Shown one piece after another: positions 42,359-50,545 of a stretch of DNA of 64,000 bases. The DNA lies in NCBI GenBank assembly GCA_900317305.1, contig ONGG01000010.1, positions 1 to 64,000 of the forward strand, read 5' to 3'. The stretch's first letter is position 1; the number at the start of each line of letters is the position of its first letter. Origin of the DNA: an uncultured Prevotellaceae bacterium (GTDB lineage: Bacteria; Bacteroidota; Bacteroidia; Bacteroidales; Bacteroidaceae). Both the position numbers and the translations under genes were made by a program. The notes below the pieces were generated by a model that ran no database searches, was not told the DNA's origin, and saw nothing but the letters and a program-made list of their open reading frames with translations.

Positions 42359-43516
42359 ATGAAGAAAGAGATTTACGAGCAACAGAAATCTTTCGCTGGG
42401 GAGAAAATCCCGTCGATGTCGCGTCGAAAAGTAGGGCATGACTACCAACAACGGCAGATTTACATGATAACGATGGTAACGGAAGGCCGTTTGCCGTTGT
42501 TGGGAAAGGTCGTTGGTAAAAGCGACGGCCCAAAAGGCACACCCGAAGAGCCTCGTGTGGAACTGACAGAACTAGGAAAGCAGGTAGAGCATAATTGGCA
42601 TGACATAGCGGTTCGCTATCCTCAGATAGATGTACTGGCCATTCAGATGATGCCCGACCATTTCCATGGCATTCTCTTTGTAAAAGAACATATAGAAAAG
42701 CCTTTGGGCAAGGTGCTCCTCGGCTTTAAACAAGGCTGCAACAAAGCCTATCGCAAACTCTTCCCATCAGTCTCCACCCCATCCGTTCCGTATGTTGCTG
42801 TATTACAGCAACAAACCAAACAACAAACCAAACAACAAACCAAACAACAAACCAAACAACAAACCAAGCAACAAAAGGAAGACCGCAAGCACGGCCTCCT
42901 CTTCGAGCGCAGTTACAACGACAAACTGCTGGTGCAAACCGGCCAACTGCAGCGGTGGTATGACTATCTTGCAGACAACCCCCGCCGCTTGCTGATGAAG
43001 CGCGAGCACCCCGACTTCTTCCGTGTACAGAGAGGACTGACTGTCGGTGCCCTTTCTTTCTCCGCCATCGGAAACTGTTTCTTGCTCCAGAGACCGGTGC
43101 TTATGCAGGTGCAGTGCTCTCGACGATTGACCGATGTGGAAATCCAATCCAAGGTTGATGACTTCTTGAAAGCAGCCTCACAAGGTGCCGTCTTGGTGTC
43201 GCCATCTATCTCTCCGGGAGAGAAGGCGGTAATGCGAGCAGCCTTCGACAGGGGCTTCCCCCTTATTATCCTTCAGGAGAATGGCTTTACCGACTTGGCA
43301 AAACCTGGAGGCAAACATATGGAAGCCTGTGCCGAGGGGCGGCTCCTCATCCTCGCTCCCTGGCAGCACCATAATGAACGCATTGTCATCAGGCGCGATC
43401 AATGTCTTTCTCTGAACGACATGGCGCGGCAGATTTGCGAAAAACCACCATTTGCTTCTTCGTGCCCCAAAGGACCACAGACTTCGGATGGGGCATCTTC
43501 GATGACTTCTGATTAG
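42359..43516 (+). mobile_element. RAYT-like Y1 (HUH) transposase with C-terminal extension
   Basis: The N-terminal half has the Y1 transposase motif MMPDHFHGILF with the HUH pair His101/His103. A probable catalytic Tyr lies in LQRWYDYLADNPRRL (Tyr201 or Tyr203), the layout of REP-associated tyrosine transposases. Between them lie five exact QQTK units. The C-terminal half (about 235-370) is an added domain (AVLVSPSISPGEKAVM … CAEGRLLILAPWQ) that looks like a Rossmann/SLOG-type fold similar to part of DprA; I have met this arrangement in Bacteroidales. A GTG 30 nt upstream is an alternative start. Large palindromes follow its 3' end. Confidence 0.8.
42809..42868 (+). repeat. five 12-bp tandem repeats coding for QQTK
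   Basis: The unit CAACAAACCAAA is repeated five times in frame (the last unit ends AAG). Copy-number change would lengthen or shorten the linker by four residues without frameshift. It separates the His and Tyr motifs of the transposase. Confidence 0.95.
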
Positions 43517-43535
43517 AACTCCTTACGGCGCATCC

Positions 43536-43600
43536 GTAAGCATTCTTTTACCTTTGCACCCACTCTTGTTCCGTGGGTGCAAAGGTAAAAGAATGCTTAC
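43536..43600. repeat. 28-bp perfect inverted repeat next to the RAYT gene
   Basis: Arms 43536-43563 and 43573-43600 are perfectly complementary over 28 bp with a 9-nt loop (TCTTGTTCC). Each arm contains TACCTTTGCACCCAC, so a TAnnTTTG-type box is present on both strands. It lies 19 nt after the transposase stop, as REP/BIME hairpins do next to RAYT genes. A smaller overlapping hairpin CTTACGG/CCGTAAG is at 43522-43540. Confidence 0.95.
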
Positions 43601-43620
43601 ACACAAACGGTCATCATACA

Positions 43621-43654
43621 AGTCACTCCGGCAGGCTAGCCTGTCGGAGTGACT
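43621..43654. terminator. long hairpin, likely terminator or second REP-like element
   Basis: Arms AGTCACTCCGGCAGG and CCTGTCGGAGTGACT pair with one mismatch around the loop CTAG. On the minus strand it lies 31 nt after the 58-aa peptide stop and could end that operon. Confidence 0.7.
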
Positions 43655-43684
43655 CATTTATGGATACAAGGAAAATTCTACTGT

Positions 43685-43861
43685 CTAATCTTCCCAAAGG
43701 CCTTTGTCGGTGGAAAGGAACAGATTGTCATCTTTATCGAAAACACCTGCATTTGCAGCATCCTCACCATCACCGGGTTCATTATAAACCGAACCTGCCA
43801 TGATGCTCTGTTGCAATACGCCGTTCTCTACTACTATGGAAGGTTGAATATATTTTTTCAT
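43685..43861 (-). CDS. small peptide, 58 aa, with perfect Shine-Dalgarno
   Basis: Minus-strand translation from ATG 43859-43861 gives MKKYIQPSIVVENGVLQQSI, then MAGSVYNEPGDGEDAANAG and an acidic tail ending GLWED, stop TAG at 43685-43687. GGAGG (43870-43874) lies 8 nt before the ATG, a strong ribosome site that is rare in this phylum. The gene begins 15 nt after the stop of the secreted 731-aa protein, so it is in the same operon. It resembles the small MKK-Y-x-P … M(A)GS … LW peptides that I have seen often in Prevotella genomes, whose function is unknown. No membrane span is visible. Confidence 0.65.
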   Translation of the reverse strand: MKKYIQPSIVVENGVLQQSIMAGSVYNEPGDGEDAANAGVFDKDDNLFLSTDKGLWED

Positions 43862-43876
43862 CTTGATATCCTCCTA

Positions 43877-46072
43877 TTATTTTATAACCATTTTCTTGCC
43901 ATTCACAATATAGATGCCTTTAGGCAAATTGTCTGTTCTGACTTGAATGCCAGAGAGTGTGTATGTACCCTTCTGGGTTGTGCTGGCCATGATTTTATCA
44001 ATTCCTGTTGTGTCGTCTTCAATATATGAGGCATTCACACCTTCATCAAATTGTGATCTAAGCACAGCGAGGTAAATCTTATGAGCGCCAGCAGTAAATT
44101 GCGAACCTGTCTCATCGGCAAAATAGAAGCCAATCTTGTTGGATTTATTGCCTTTACCAACGGTATAACGATAGAAGTAATAATTTTCTGGATTCTCACC
44201 TTCATCAACCGTGGTTTCTTGCGCAGTGTCGAAGCCACGTAGCATATTATCGGGGTCTGCGGTTCCTGCCTCAGTTGTCTCTTCGAGAACAACAGTTATA
44301 CCATCATCTGGAATATTCTTGTCACTGTATTCAAGAATAACTCCTGTTCCCTTTGGAATAACAGCTCCTGCTTCATAATCTACACTGTAACTACCTTTTC
44401 CACCTTCCACTTTGTATGTGTGGGCAGTGACATTCTCAGGTACAACAAGATTTTTGTCGCTATAATAGATAGAGGTATAACCCATGAACTTTTTCTTGAA
44501 AGTAGCTGTGATGGGCGTGACTTTCTTATAAAGGCTCAATGCACCACCAGTTGTTGTAGCATAACAGGCAAAACCATATGTGCCATTGTTACGAAGATTG
44601 GCATTGACATTGACTTCTGGGTCAGCATTATACACATTGACAAACTCATACTCCGAGTTCTTCGAGTTGCTAACCGTAACCTTCCATCTGGCCTTGTCAT
44701 CGACAGTTGTTTGGAGAGCAGCCTTGTTTTTTGCCCCCGTACCGGCTGCAAACTTATTGTTTTCAAGACTTTGAATAGTCCAATTATCACCATTAGGAGC
44801 GATATGCCAAACGATAGCCTCGTTGCTGGTAGTGATTACATCACCTTCTGGGGTCACCTCAGCATATTGTAGCCTATCACTATCAACTGTGTTGTTCATG
44901 GCTTTCCCCCCATAGTAAATCACATAGTCACCTTCCGTTAAGTCACCACTATACAATTTATAAGCGGTTTCTACTGGTTTCGGCCCCTGAATCAAAGTAA
45001 TGAAATCTGTCTCGACCGTTAGAGTATTATTCCCATCAGGAATGACATAGGAAATCTTGAAACAAGCCGTGCGGCTATCATCTGTAGTGTTGGCATTAAC
45101 TGTGTAACTTAACTGCTTATAATCCTCACTGATTGTGAAATCTGTAATCCAATCTGGTTGATCTATCGAAGCAGTTTGGTCATCAGGATTATAGAATGTG
45201 TAAGAACCTTGGGTAACTTTATTGAAATTGAAATACGTGGCTATAAAGTTCAAAGTGCCATCACCTCCTGCACTACCTATTCTATTGGAATAAGAATCCA
45301 CATCAAGTTTTGGAGTAACTTTAGTGAATGTGGCTAAGGCCACACCACTCTCACCATCACTATTGACAGCGATAGCCTTCACAGTTTTGGTTTCATTGAT
45401 AGTGAATGGGGCAGTATAGAGAGTGCTGCTGGTTGTGGGGGTCTCATTATTAAGGGTATAATAAATGGAACAACCTGATTGGGCTGAAATCGTTACCTGT
45501 TGACTTGTGTAAAAATTTCCTCCATTGGGTTCGATAACAGGGTCATCGGGTCCAGAGGCGCCTGTTGTCCATGTTATATTCACTTCATCAAGATATAATG
45601 CACCACTTGAAGAACGAAAACCGATATACTTAAAATCTCCTCCGATAGTCAGTTCGGTAGAGGTTCCATATTTGATAGTTCCCAAAAGAGTTCCTTGTGT
45701 TGAACTTGAATTACTGTAAAGATCAGTTGCTGCGGAATAAGCAGAGTTCTTACCATACACATTCAGAATTCTGCCTGATGCTGTATTAGAATTCCACGTC
45801 ACGGTTATCTTCGTCGCCTTGCCCCCCGAAGTGGTGGTTACCACACCAGAGTTGCTATTATTCGAACGAAGTTGGATGGCCCCGTTTCCTCCAGCACTGT
45901 TTCCAGCATATACAGCATCCGATGTGGCGGTTTTCCCTGACCAGTCAGTATAATTTGTGCCCGTAACCTCAGTGAATTCTCTATTCAGCACATCGGTCAC
46001 GTCGGTTGCCCACGCTCCTGTGCACACTGCACACAGCAGCATTATTAATAATAGTCGTAGATTTTGTTTCAT
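43877..46072 (-). CDS. secreted multidomain adhesin-like protein with CHB_HEX_C-like and BACON-like domains and type IX-like C-terminus
   Basis: The 731-aa product starts MKQNLRLLLIMLLCAVCTGAWA, a signal peptide. An N-terminal lectin/jelly-roll-like region (about 20-165) is Ser/Asn/Thr-rich. Next comes a chitobiase C-terminal-like module (SGCSIYYTLNNETPTTSS, about 170-245), then a BACON-like module (about 250-365). A long middle region follows, and the C-terminus GTYTLSGIQV … LPKGIYIVNGKKMVIK resembles a type IX sorting domain. It is much more AT-rich than its neighbours. ATG 46072 is used because it begins the signal peptide. Function is probably surface binding; the ligand is unknown. Confidence 0.8.
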   Translation of the reverse strand: MKQNLRLLLIMLLCAVCTGAWATDVTDVLNREFTEVTGTNYTDWSGKTATSDAVYAGNSAGGNGAIQLRSNNSNSGVVTTTSGGKATKITVTWNSNTASGRILNVYGKNSAYSAATDLYSNSSSTQGTLLGTIKYGTSTELTIGGDFKYIGFRSSSGALYLDEVNITWTTGASGPDDPVIEPNGGNFYTSQQVTISAQSGCSIYYTLNNETPTTSSTLYTAPFTINETKTVKAIAVNSDGESGVALATFTKVTPKLDVDSYSNRIGSAGGDGTLNFIATYFNFNKVTQGSYTFYNPDDQTASIDQPDWITDFTISEDYKQLSYTVNANTTDDSRTACFKISYVIPDGNNTLTVETDFITLIQGPKPVETAYKLYSGDLTEGDYVIYYGGKAMNNTVDSDRLQYAEVTPEGDVITTSNEAIVWHIAPNGDNWTIQSLENNKFAAGTGAKNKAALQTTVDDKARWKVTVSNSKNSEYEFVNVYNADPEVNVNANLRNNGTYGFACYATTTGGALSLYKKVTPITATFKKKFMGYTSIYYSDKNLVVPENVTAHTYKVEGGKGSYSVDYEAGAVIPKGTGVILEYSDKNIPDDGITVVLEETTEAGTADPDNMLRGFDTAQETTVDEGENPENYYFYRYTVGKGNKSNKIGFYFADETGSQFTAGAHKIYLAVLRSQFDEGVNASYIEDDTTGIDKIMASTTQKGTYTLSGIQVRTDNLPKGIYIVNGKKMVIK

Positions 46073-46136
46073 AATTGTTAGATATTGATTTTTATTGTAT
46101 ATTTTTAATATTCCTAGCAAAGTGCCGATTTGGCGA

Positions 46137-46144
46137 CAAAGATA
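46137..46144 (-). promoter_or_regulatory. -7 box upstream of the secreted adhesin-like gene
   Basis: Minus-strand TATCTTTG matches TAnnTTTG, 64 nt before the ATG. No -33 TTTG at 19-21 bp is seen. Confidence 0.4.
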
Positions 46145-46357
46145 ATCAAAATTTTGTAAAACCTCGTTTATTTGGGAATTTTATTAAAATAATGTGAAAA
46201 AAACAACGAAAAATGCATGATTATCACTCGATTATACACTTTTTCTTCATACTTACGGTTTGAAACTTGGTATGATTATAAAGAAGTATCGTATAGAGGC
46301 CGTTCTCCGTAATCTAAATGGCGTCCATTCTTCTGGCAGACACGGCATACCGTGTTC

Positions 46358-46480
46358 CTACAGCATGCATTTTTTAGAGAAAAAGAGTCGATCGATGTTT
46401 TGAGCCAAACTCAGTTCCGGATTCAGTAAACCCAAATAATAAGGTACTCCACCCATTGCCAAATTAATAAAACTGTCCAT
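46358..46480 (-). pseudogene. remnant of a Bacteroidetes-type AAA ATPase (DUF234-like)
   Basis: The minus strand encodes NLAMGGVPYYLGLLNPELSL, then AQNIDRLFFSKKCML and a stop. The GG(V/I)PYYL … SLAQNIDRLFF stretch is a hallmark of the orphan ATP-binding proteins common in Bacteroidetes. Neither the Walker A part nor the C-terminal DUF234 part is present. The fragment begins inside one of the direct repeats, so a deletion or recombination joint is likely there. Confidence 0.65.
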
Positions 46481-46538
46481 AACTCGAAAAAATTTTGAGA
46501 TATGGACAAATATAAATTAATAAAACTGTCCATAACTC
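46461..46538. repeat. 25-bp direct repeats with inverted flanks
   Basis: AAATTAATAAAACTGTCCAT followed by AACTC occurs at 46461-46485 and 46514-46538. After each copy lies a partial inverse (GAGATATGGACA after copy 1, GAGTGGGATGTGGACA after copy 2), so each unit can fold back on itself. Confidence 0.85.
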
Positions 46539-46596
46539 AAATAAAGAGTGGGATGTGGACAATTATAGATGACATTGGAGAAGCATCCTGAAAACA

Positions 46597-46632
46597 GAAA
46601 GACCATTGCCTCGCTGTTGGCAACGGTCTTTC
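46597..46632. terminator. terminator of the sigma/anti-sigma operon
   Basis: The stem GAAAGACCATTGCC … GGCAACGGTCTTTC has 13 of 14 pairs and an 8-nt loop. It lies 99 bp after the putative anti-sigma stop on the minus strand. Confidence 0.7.
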
Positions 46633-46731
46633 CTCCATTAGTATGTTATGAAAAATTTGAGAGAATTGAAACTTCACAGTTTCATTTTGTTTTACTAAAC
46701 ATTTGATTTTATAGAGAAAGCATAGAAATAT

Positions 46732-47196
46732 CTACTTGAGTATCGGCAGTTCCGAGAGTTTCATCGAGTCGGCGCGCATGGTGTCGGCCTGTGCCACCGA
46801 CACTCCGTCGGTGGGTTTCTCGTAGAGGTCGTTCTCGGTAATCTGGATGTTGTCCTTAGGCTGGAAGGCCACTTGCGAGGCATTGCCCAGCGTGAGGATG
46901 ATGGCCACGATGGCAGCGGCCTTGAAGAGCGGCTTCAGGCGCTGCACCATACTGATGGTGCGTGCCTTCACCGGGGCGGCCTCGCCCGTCATCTCAAGCA
47001 TCCGTTGGTCGAAATCATCGCCCAACACCTGCTGCTCCACGTCCATCTGCTCGTAGGTGAACAGGTCTTTGTAGGGCAGAAGGCATGCCGGCACGTTCTC
47101 TTGCGAGAAGAACGTGCGGAGGATCTGCTCCTCCTCGAGTGTCGTCTCGCACTGCCAGTAGCGCTCCAGCAATTGTTCGATGTACTTATAATCCAT
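46732..47196 (-). CDS. putative anti-sigma factor, single-span membrane protein
   Basis: The 154-aa protein has a cytoplasmic N-terminal helical part (ERYWQCETTLEEEQILRTFF), one membrane span (about residues 89-112, LFKAAAIVAIILTLGNAS) and a short periplasmic tail. The first half resembles the helical sigma-binding regions of small Bacteroidales anti-sigma partners, without a zinc-binding HxxxCxxC motif. Its start overlaps the ECF sigma gene by 11 bp, which strongly supports a sigma partner role. The function is inferred from this pairing. Confidence 0.65.
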   Translation of the reverse strand: MDYKYIEQLLERYWQCETTLEEEQILRTFFSQENVPACLLPYKDLFTYEQMDVEQQVLGDDFDQRMLEMTGEAAPVKARTISMVQRLKPLFKAAAIVAIILTLGNASQVAFQPKDNIQITENDLYEKPTDGVSVAQADTMRADSMKLSELPILK

Positions 47197-47698
47197 AACC
47201 TTCGAATTCTTGATATCTTTTCTTGATGGCCTGGCGGCCTCTGAAAATGTTCACTTTCACTTGTTCCTCGGTGATGCCGAGAATCTCGGCGATTTCCTTG
47301 TAGGGCTTACCCTCGAAGTCTCTCAGCTGGATGCAGCTGCGCTGCTTCTCGGGTAGAGCGTTCACCATACGCCTCACGAGGTCGATGCGGTCTTTCTGCT
47401 GCATCCGCTCGTAGGGGTTGCCCCCTTGGTCGGGCGTGTCGAGATGGATGTTCTCTATCGATTCGTTCTGGTTGGCGCGCAACTTCATCTTATCGAGGGC
47501 AAGATTCCGGCAAATGGTGAGGCAGTAGGCCTCCATCGACACGATATTCTCCCATTCGTCGCGCTTGTTCCAGACTTTTATCAGCGTGTCTTGCACGATG
47601 TCTTCAGCTTCCTCGTGCTTGAGCGTGATACGCAACGCGAGCCTATAGAGCACGTCTTTCAACGGCAGCACATCGTTGCGAAAACTGATATTCTTCAT
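47186..47698 (-). CDS. ECF-type RNA polymerase sigma factor
   Basis: The 170-aa protein has region 2 (HEEAEDIVQDTLIKVWNKRD, the -10 recognition and core-binding helix) and region 4 (LPEKQRSCIQLRDFEGKPYK, then EIAEILGITEEQVKVNIFRGRQ). There is no region 1 or 3. Length is standard for a group 4 sigma factor. The putative anti-sigma gene overlaps its 3' end. The signal sensed is unknown; no SusC/D or FecR-like neighbour is present. Confidence 0.93.
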   Translation of the reverse strand: MKNISFRNDVLPLKDVLYRLALRITLKHEEAEDIVQDTLIKVWNKRDEWENIVSMEAYCLTICRNLALDKMKLRANQNESIENIHLDTPDQGGNPYERMQQKDRIDLVRRMVNALPEKQRSCIQLRDFEGKPYKEIAEILGITEEQVKVNIFRGRQAIKKRYQEFEGYGL

Positions 47699-47804
47699 CT
47701 CTCTGAATAAATGACGAATGGGCTAGTAAAAGGTTACAGCGTATCTATAGAAACCAAATGTTTTAACAATCATTAACCAAGGCTCTAAAGACCTTAAAGA
47801 CGCT

Positions 47805-47840
47805 AAAGGCCTTATGGTCATTAATGTCCTTAAGGCCTTT
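47805..47840. terminator. terminator after argB
   Basis: A perfect 10-bp stem AAAGGCCTTA/TAAGGCCTTT with a 16-nt loop lies 8 bp after the argB stop on the minus strand. The flank is rich in further 'taaag' and 'ccttaa' words, a short low-complexity repeat. Confidence 0.65.
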
Positions 47841-47847
47841 CAAATCA

Positions 47848-48621
47848 TCAAACCACCATGGTGCCCTGGGTACCGTCGATGGCGTCGGCCTTGGTGATGA
47901 CCACTTTCTTCACACCGCGGTCCACGGCGGCGAGTGCATTCTCAATCTTGGGTATCATGCCACCACTGATGGTGCCGTCGGCCACGAGTGTTTTGAACGA
48001 GTCGGCGGTGATGGTGGGGATGAGCTCGGCATCGGGTCCTGTGCCCGTCATCACACCAGGCTGCTCGAAGGCGTAGACGAGGGTGACATCATAGAATGGG
48101 GCGAGGGCAACGGCCACAGACGAGGCGATGGTGTCGGCATTGGTGTTGAGGATATGTCCCTGTCCGTCGTGGGTGAGCGGGGCCATGACGGGTGTGATGC
48201 CGGCCTCGATGAGGGTGTGGAGCATGGTGCCGTCGGCATGGTCGACATCGCCCACGAACCCGAAGTCGATGCCGTCACGCAGTGGCCGCCGGTGCGACCT
48301 GATGACGTCGATGTCGGCACCAGTGAGTCCGAGGGCGTTCACCCCTTGTGCCTGGAGCAGCGCCACCAGGTTCTTGTTCACCAGTCCACCATACACCATG
48401 GTCACCACCTCGAGCATGGGGGCGTCGGTGATGCGACGGCCACCCACCATCTTGCTCTCGATGCCCAGGGCGGCGGCTATCTTGGTGGCACGCCGTCCAC
48501 CGCCATGCACCAGCACCTTGTGGCCTGGGATGGCGGAGAAGCGGGCGAGCAGGGCATGGAGTTGCTGGTCGTCCTCGACCACGGCACCGCCCACTTTGAC
48601 GATGATAACGGATGTTTTCAT
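47848..48621 (-). CDS. argB: acetylglutamate kinase (N-acyl-glutamate kinase)
   Basis: ArgB phosphorylates N-acetyl-glutamate in arginine synthesis; in Bacteroides the acyl group can be succinyl, so the natural substrate may be N-succinylglutamate. The 257-aa protein has VKVGGAVVED at the N-terminus, VHGGGRRATKIA and the substrate-binding VGGRRITDAPMLEVV. The C-terminal part has ISGGMIPKIENALAAVDRGV. The start overlaps the speA stop (ATGA), so both arginine-related enzymes are translated from one mRNA. Confidence 0.93.
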   Translation of the reverse strand: MKTSVIIVKVGGAVVEDDQQLHALLARFSAIPGHKVLVHGGGRRATKIAAALGIESKMVGGRRITDAPMLEVVTMVYGGLVNKNLVALLQAQGVNALGLTGADIDVIRSHRRPLRDGIDFGFVGDVDHADGTMLHTLIEAGITPVMAPLTHDGQGHILNTNADTIASSVAVALAPFYDVTLVYAFEQPGVMTGTGPDAELIPTITADSFKTLVADGTISGGMIPKIENALAAVDRGVKKVVITKADAIDGTQGTMVV

Positions 48622-50510
48622 TCCAGATAGGTATATCCATAAAGGCCCGAGCGGTAGTTGGAGAGGAACTCCTTGCCCTCCTCGAGCGAGATTTTGCCTT
48701 CTTTCACGCTCTTCGTCACCCAGATCTCGAGTTGGCGGACGAGTTTCTTGGGATTGTACTGCACGTAGGCCAGCACTTCCTCCACGGTCTCGCCATCGAT
48801 AATCTGGTCGATCTTGTAGCGGCCGTCCTTCACCGAGATATGCACGGCGTTGGTGTCGCCGAAGAGGTTGTGCATATCGCCGAGAATCTCCTGGTAGGCA
48901 CCCACGAGGAACACACCCAGGTAGTAGTCCTCATTCTTCTTCAGCGTGTGCACGGGAAGGATGTGCGACACATGGCGGTTGGTCACGAAGTTGGCTATCT
49001 TGCCGTCGCTGTCGCAAGTGATGTCCTGGAGCGTGGCGCTGCGGGTGGGCCGCTCGTTAAGCCGCTGGATGGGCATGATGGGGAACAGTTGGTCGATGGC
49101 CCAGGAGTCGGGCAGCGACTGGAAGAGTGAGAAGTTGCAGAAATACTTGTCGGCCAATATCTTGTCGAGCCGTTTCAGTTCCTCGGGCACATGCTTCATG
49201 CTCTTGGTGAGGCTGTTGATCTCATGGGTAACGCTCCAGTACATGCTCTCCACCTCGGCGCGCGTCTGCAGGTCGATGATGCCGTGGTTGAACAGGTCGA
49301 GGGCCTCCTCGCGTATCTGCTCGGCGTCGTGCCAGTCCTCAAGCATCGTGCGGGGGTTCAGGTTGTCCCATATCTCATACAGGTCCTTCACCAGCTGGTG
49401 GGCACCCTCCTCGGGCTCAAAGTCCTCGTTCATCTCGGGCAGCGAGGCTGTCTCGAGCACATCGATCACGAGCACGGAGTGGTGGGCAGAAAGCGAGCGT
49501 CCGCTCTCGGTGATGAGGTTGGGATGCTGGATGCCGTTCTTGTTGGAGGCGTCGACGAAGGTGTAGATACAGTCGTTCACATACTCCTGGATGGAGTAGT
49601 TGACCGAACTCTCGCTACTGGGCGAGCGCGTACCATCGTAGTCGACACCCAGTCCGCCGCCACAGTCCACGAAATCGACATTGTAGCCCATCTTGTGGAG
49701 TTGGATATAGAACTGCGAGGCCTCTCTCAGAGCGGCCTGTATGCGGCGTATCTTGGTAATCTGCGAACCGATATGGAAGTGGATGAGACGCAGGCAGTCG
49801 TGCATACCTTTCTTGTCGAGCATCTCGAGGGCCTCGAGCAGTTCGCTGCTGGTGAGACCGAACTTGCTGGCGTCGCCGCCGCTCTCCTCCCACTTGCCTG
49901 AGCCCGACGAGGCAAGTTTGATGCGGATGCCGAGGTTGGGCTTCACGTTGAGTTTCTTCGCTGCGCGGGCGATGATTTCAAGTTCGTTGAGCTTCTCCAC
50001 CACGATGAAGATACGCTTGCCCATCTTCTGTGCGAGCAGGGCCAACTCGATATAACTCTGGTCCTTGTAACCGTTGCAGATGATGAGCGACTCGCTCTGG
50101 CACTGCACGGCGATGACGGCGTGCAACTCGGGTTTGGAGCCTGCCTCGAGGCCGAGGTTGAACTTGCGGCCATGTGAGATGATCTCCTCTACCACCGGCT
50201 GCATCTGGTTCACCTTGATGGGGTAGATGATGAAGTTCTCGCCTTTGTAGTCATACTCCTTGGCGGCCTTGGTGAAGCAACTGGCGGTCTTCTCGATACG
50301 GTTGTCGAGAATGTCGGGGAAGCGCAACAGCACGGGGGGCGTGACGTCGCGCAGGGCCAGTTCGTCCATCACTTCGCGCAGGTCGACCTGGGTCTCGTCC
50401 TTGCAAGGCGACACATACACGTTTCCTTTGTCGTTGACTCCGAAATAGGAAATGCCCCATCCGTTGATGTTGTAGAGTTCCTTGGAGTCCTCAATCGTCC
50501 ATTTTTTCAT
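48618..50510 (-). CDS. speA: biosynthetic arginine decarboxylase
   Basis: SpeA makes agmatine from arginine for polyamine synthesis. The 630-aa protein is a fold III PLP enzyme with the Schiff-base lysine Lys99 in YPIKVNQM. The GLEAGSKPEL and HIGSQI motifs (His in the PLP pocket) follow, and near the second half LVDCGGGLGVDYDG-like VDFVDCGGGLGVDYDG. Length matches the 630-660-aa family. It lies 35 bp downstream of aroK and overlaps argB, in a minus-strand operon topA-aroK-speA-argB. Confidence 0.95.
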   Translation of the reverse strand: MKKWTIEDSKELYNINGWGISYFGVNDKGNVYVSPCKDETQVDLREVMDELALRDVTPPVLLRFPDILDNRIEKTASCFTKAAKEYDYKGENFIIYPIKVNQMQPVVEEIISHGRKFNLGLEAGSKPELHAVIAVQCQSESLIICNGYKDQSYIELALLAQKMGKRIFIVVEKLNELEIIARAAKKLNVKPNLGIRIKLASSGSGKWEESGGDASKFGLTSSELLEALEMLDKKGMHDCLRLIHFHIGSQITKIRRIQAALREASQFYIQLHKMGYNVDFVDCGGGLGVDYDGTRSPSSESSVNYSIQEYVNDCIYTFVDASNKNGIQHPNLITESGRSLSAHHSVLVIDVLETASLPEMNEDFEPEEGAHQLVKDLYEIWDNLNPRTMLEDWHDAEQIREEALDLFNHGIIDLQTRAEVESMYWSVTHEINSLTKSMKHVPEELKRLDKILADKYFCNFSLFQSLPDSWAIDQLFPIMPIQRLNERPTRSATLQDITCDSDGKIANFVTNRHVSHILPVHTLKKNEDYYLGVFLVGAYQEILGDMHNLFGDTNAVHISVKDGRYKIDQIIDGETVEEVLAYVQYNPKKLVRQLEIWVTKSVKEGKISLEEGKEFLSNYRSGLYGYTYLE

Positions 50511-50545
50511 AGCCTTCCTTCGTTTGATAAGGGTGGAAAAGTGGG

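Larger units (their letters stand above)
46145..46731. other. 587-bp AT-rich decay region with gene remnants
   Basis: It contains an ATPase remnant (46358-46480) and a 16-bp palindrome ACACGGCATACCGTGT at 46340-46355. A stretch at about 46285-46330, read on the minus strand as MDAI-stop-ITENGLY, resembles DNIQITENDLY of the putative anti-sigma gene next door. Direct repeats (46461-46538) and a terminator (46597-46632) complete it. No intact gene is visible. Confidence 0.6.

Noticed and set aside
47824..48630. Plus-strand 268-codon frame opposite argB
   Set aside because: It is the antisense shadow of argB, whose motifs are intact on the minus strand.
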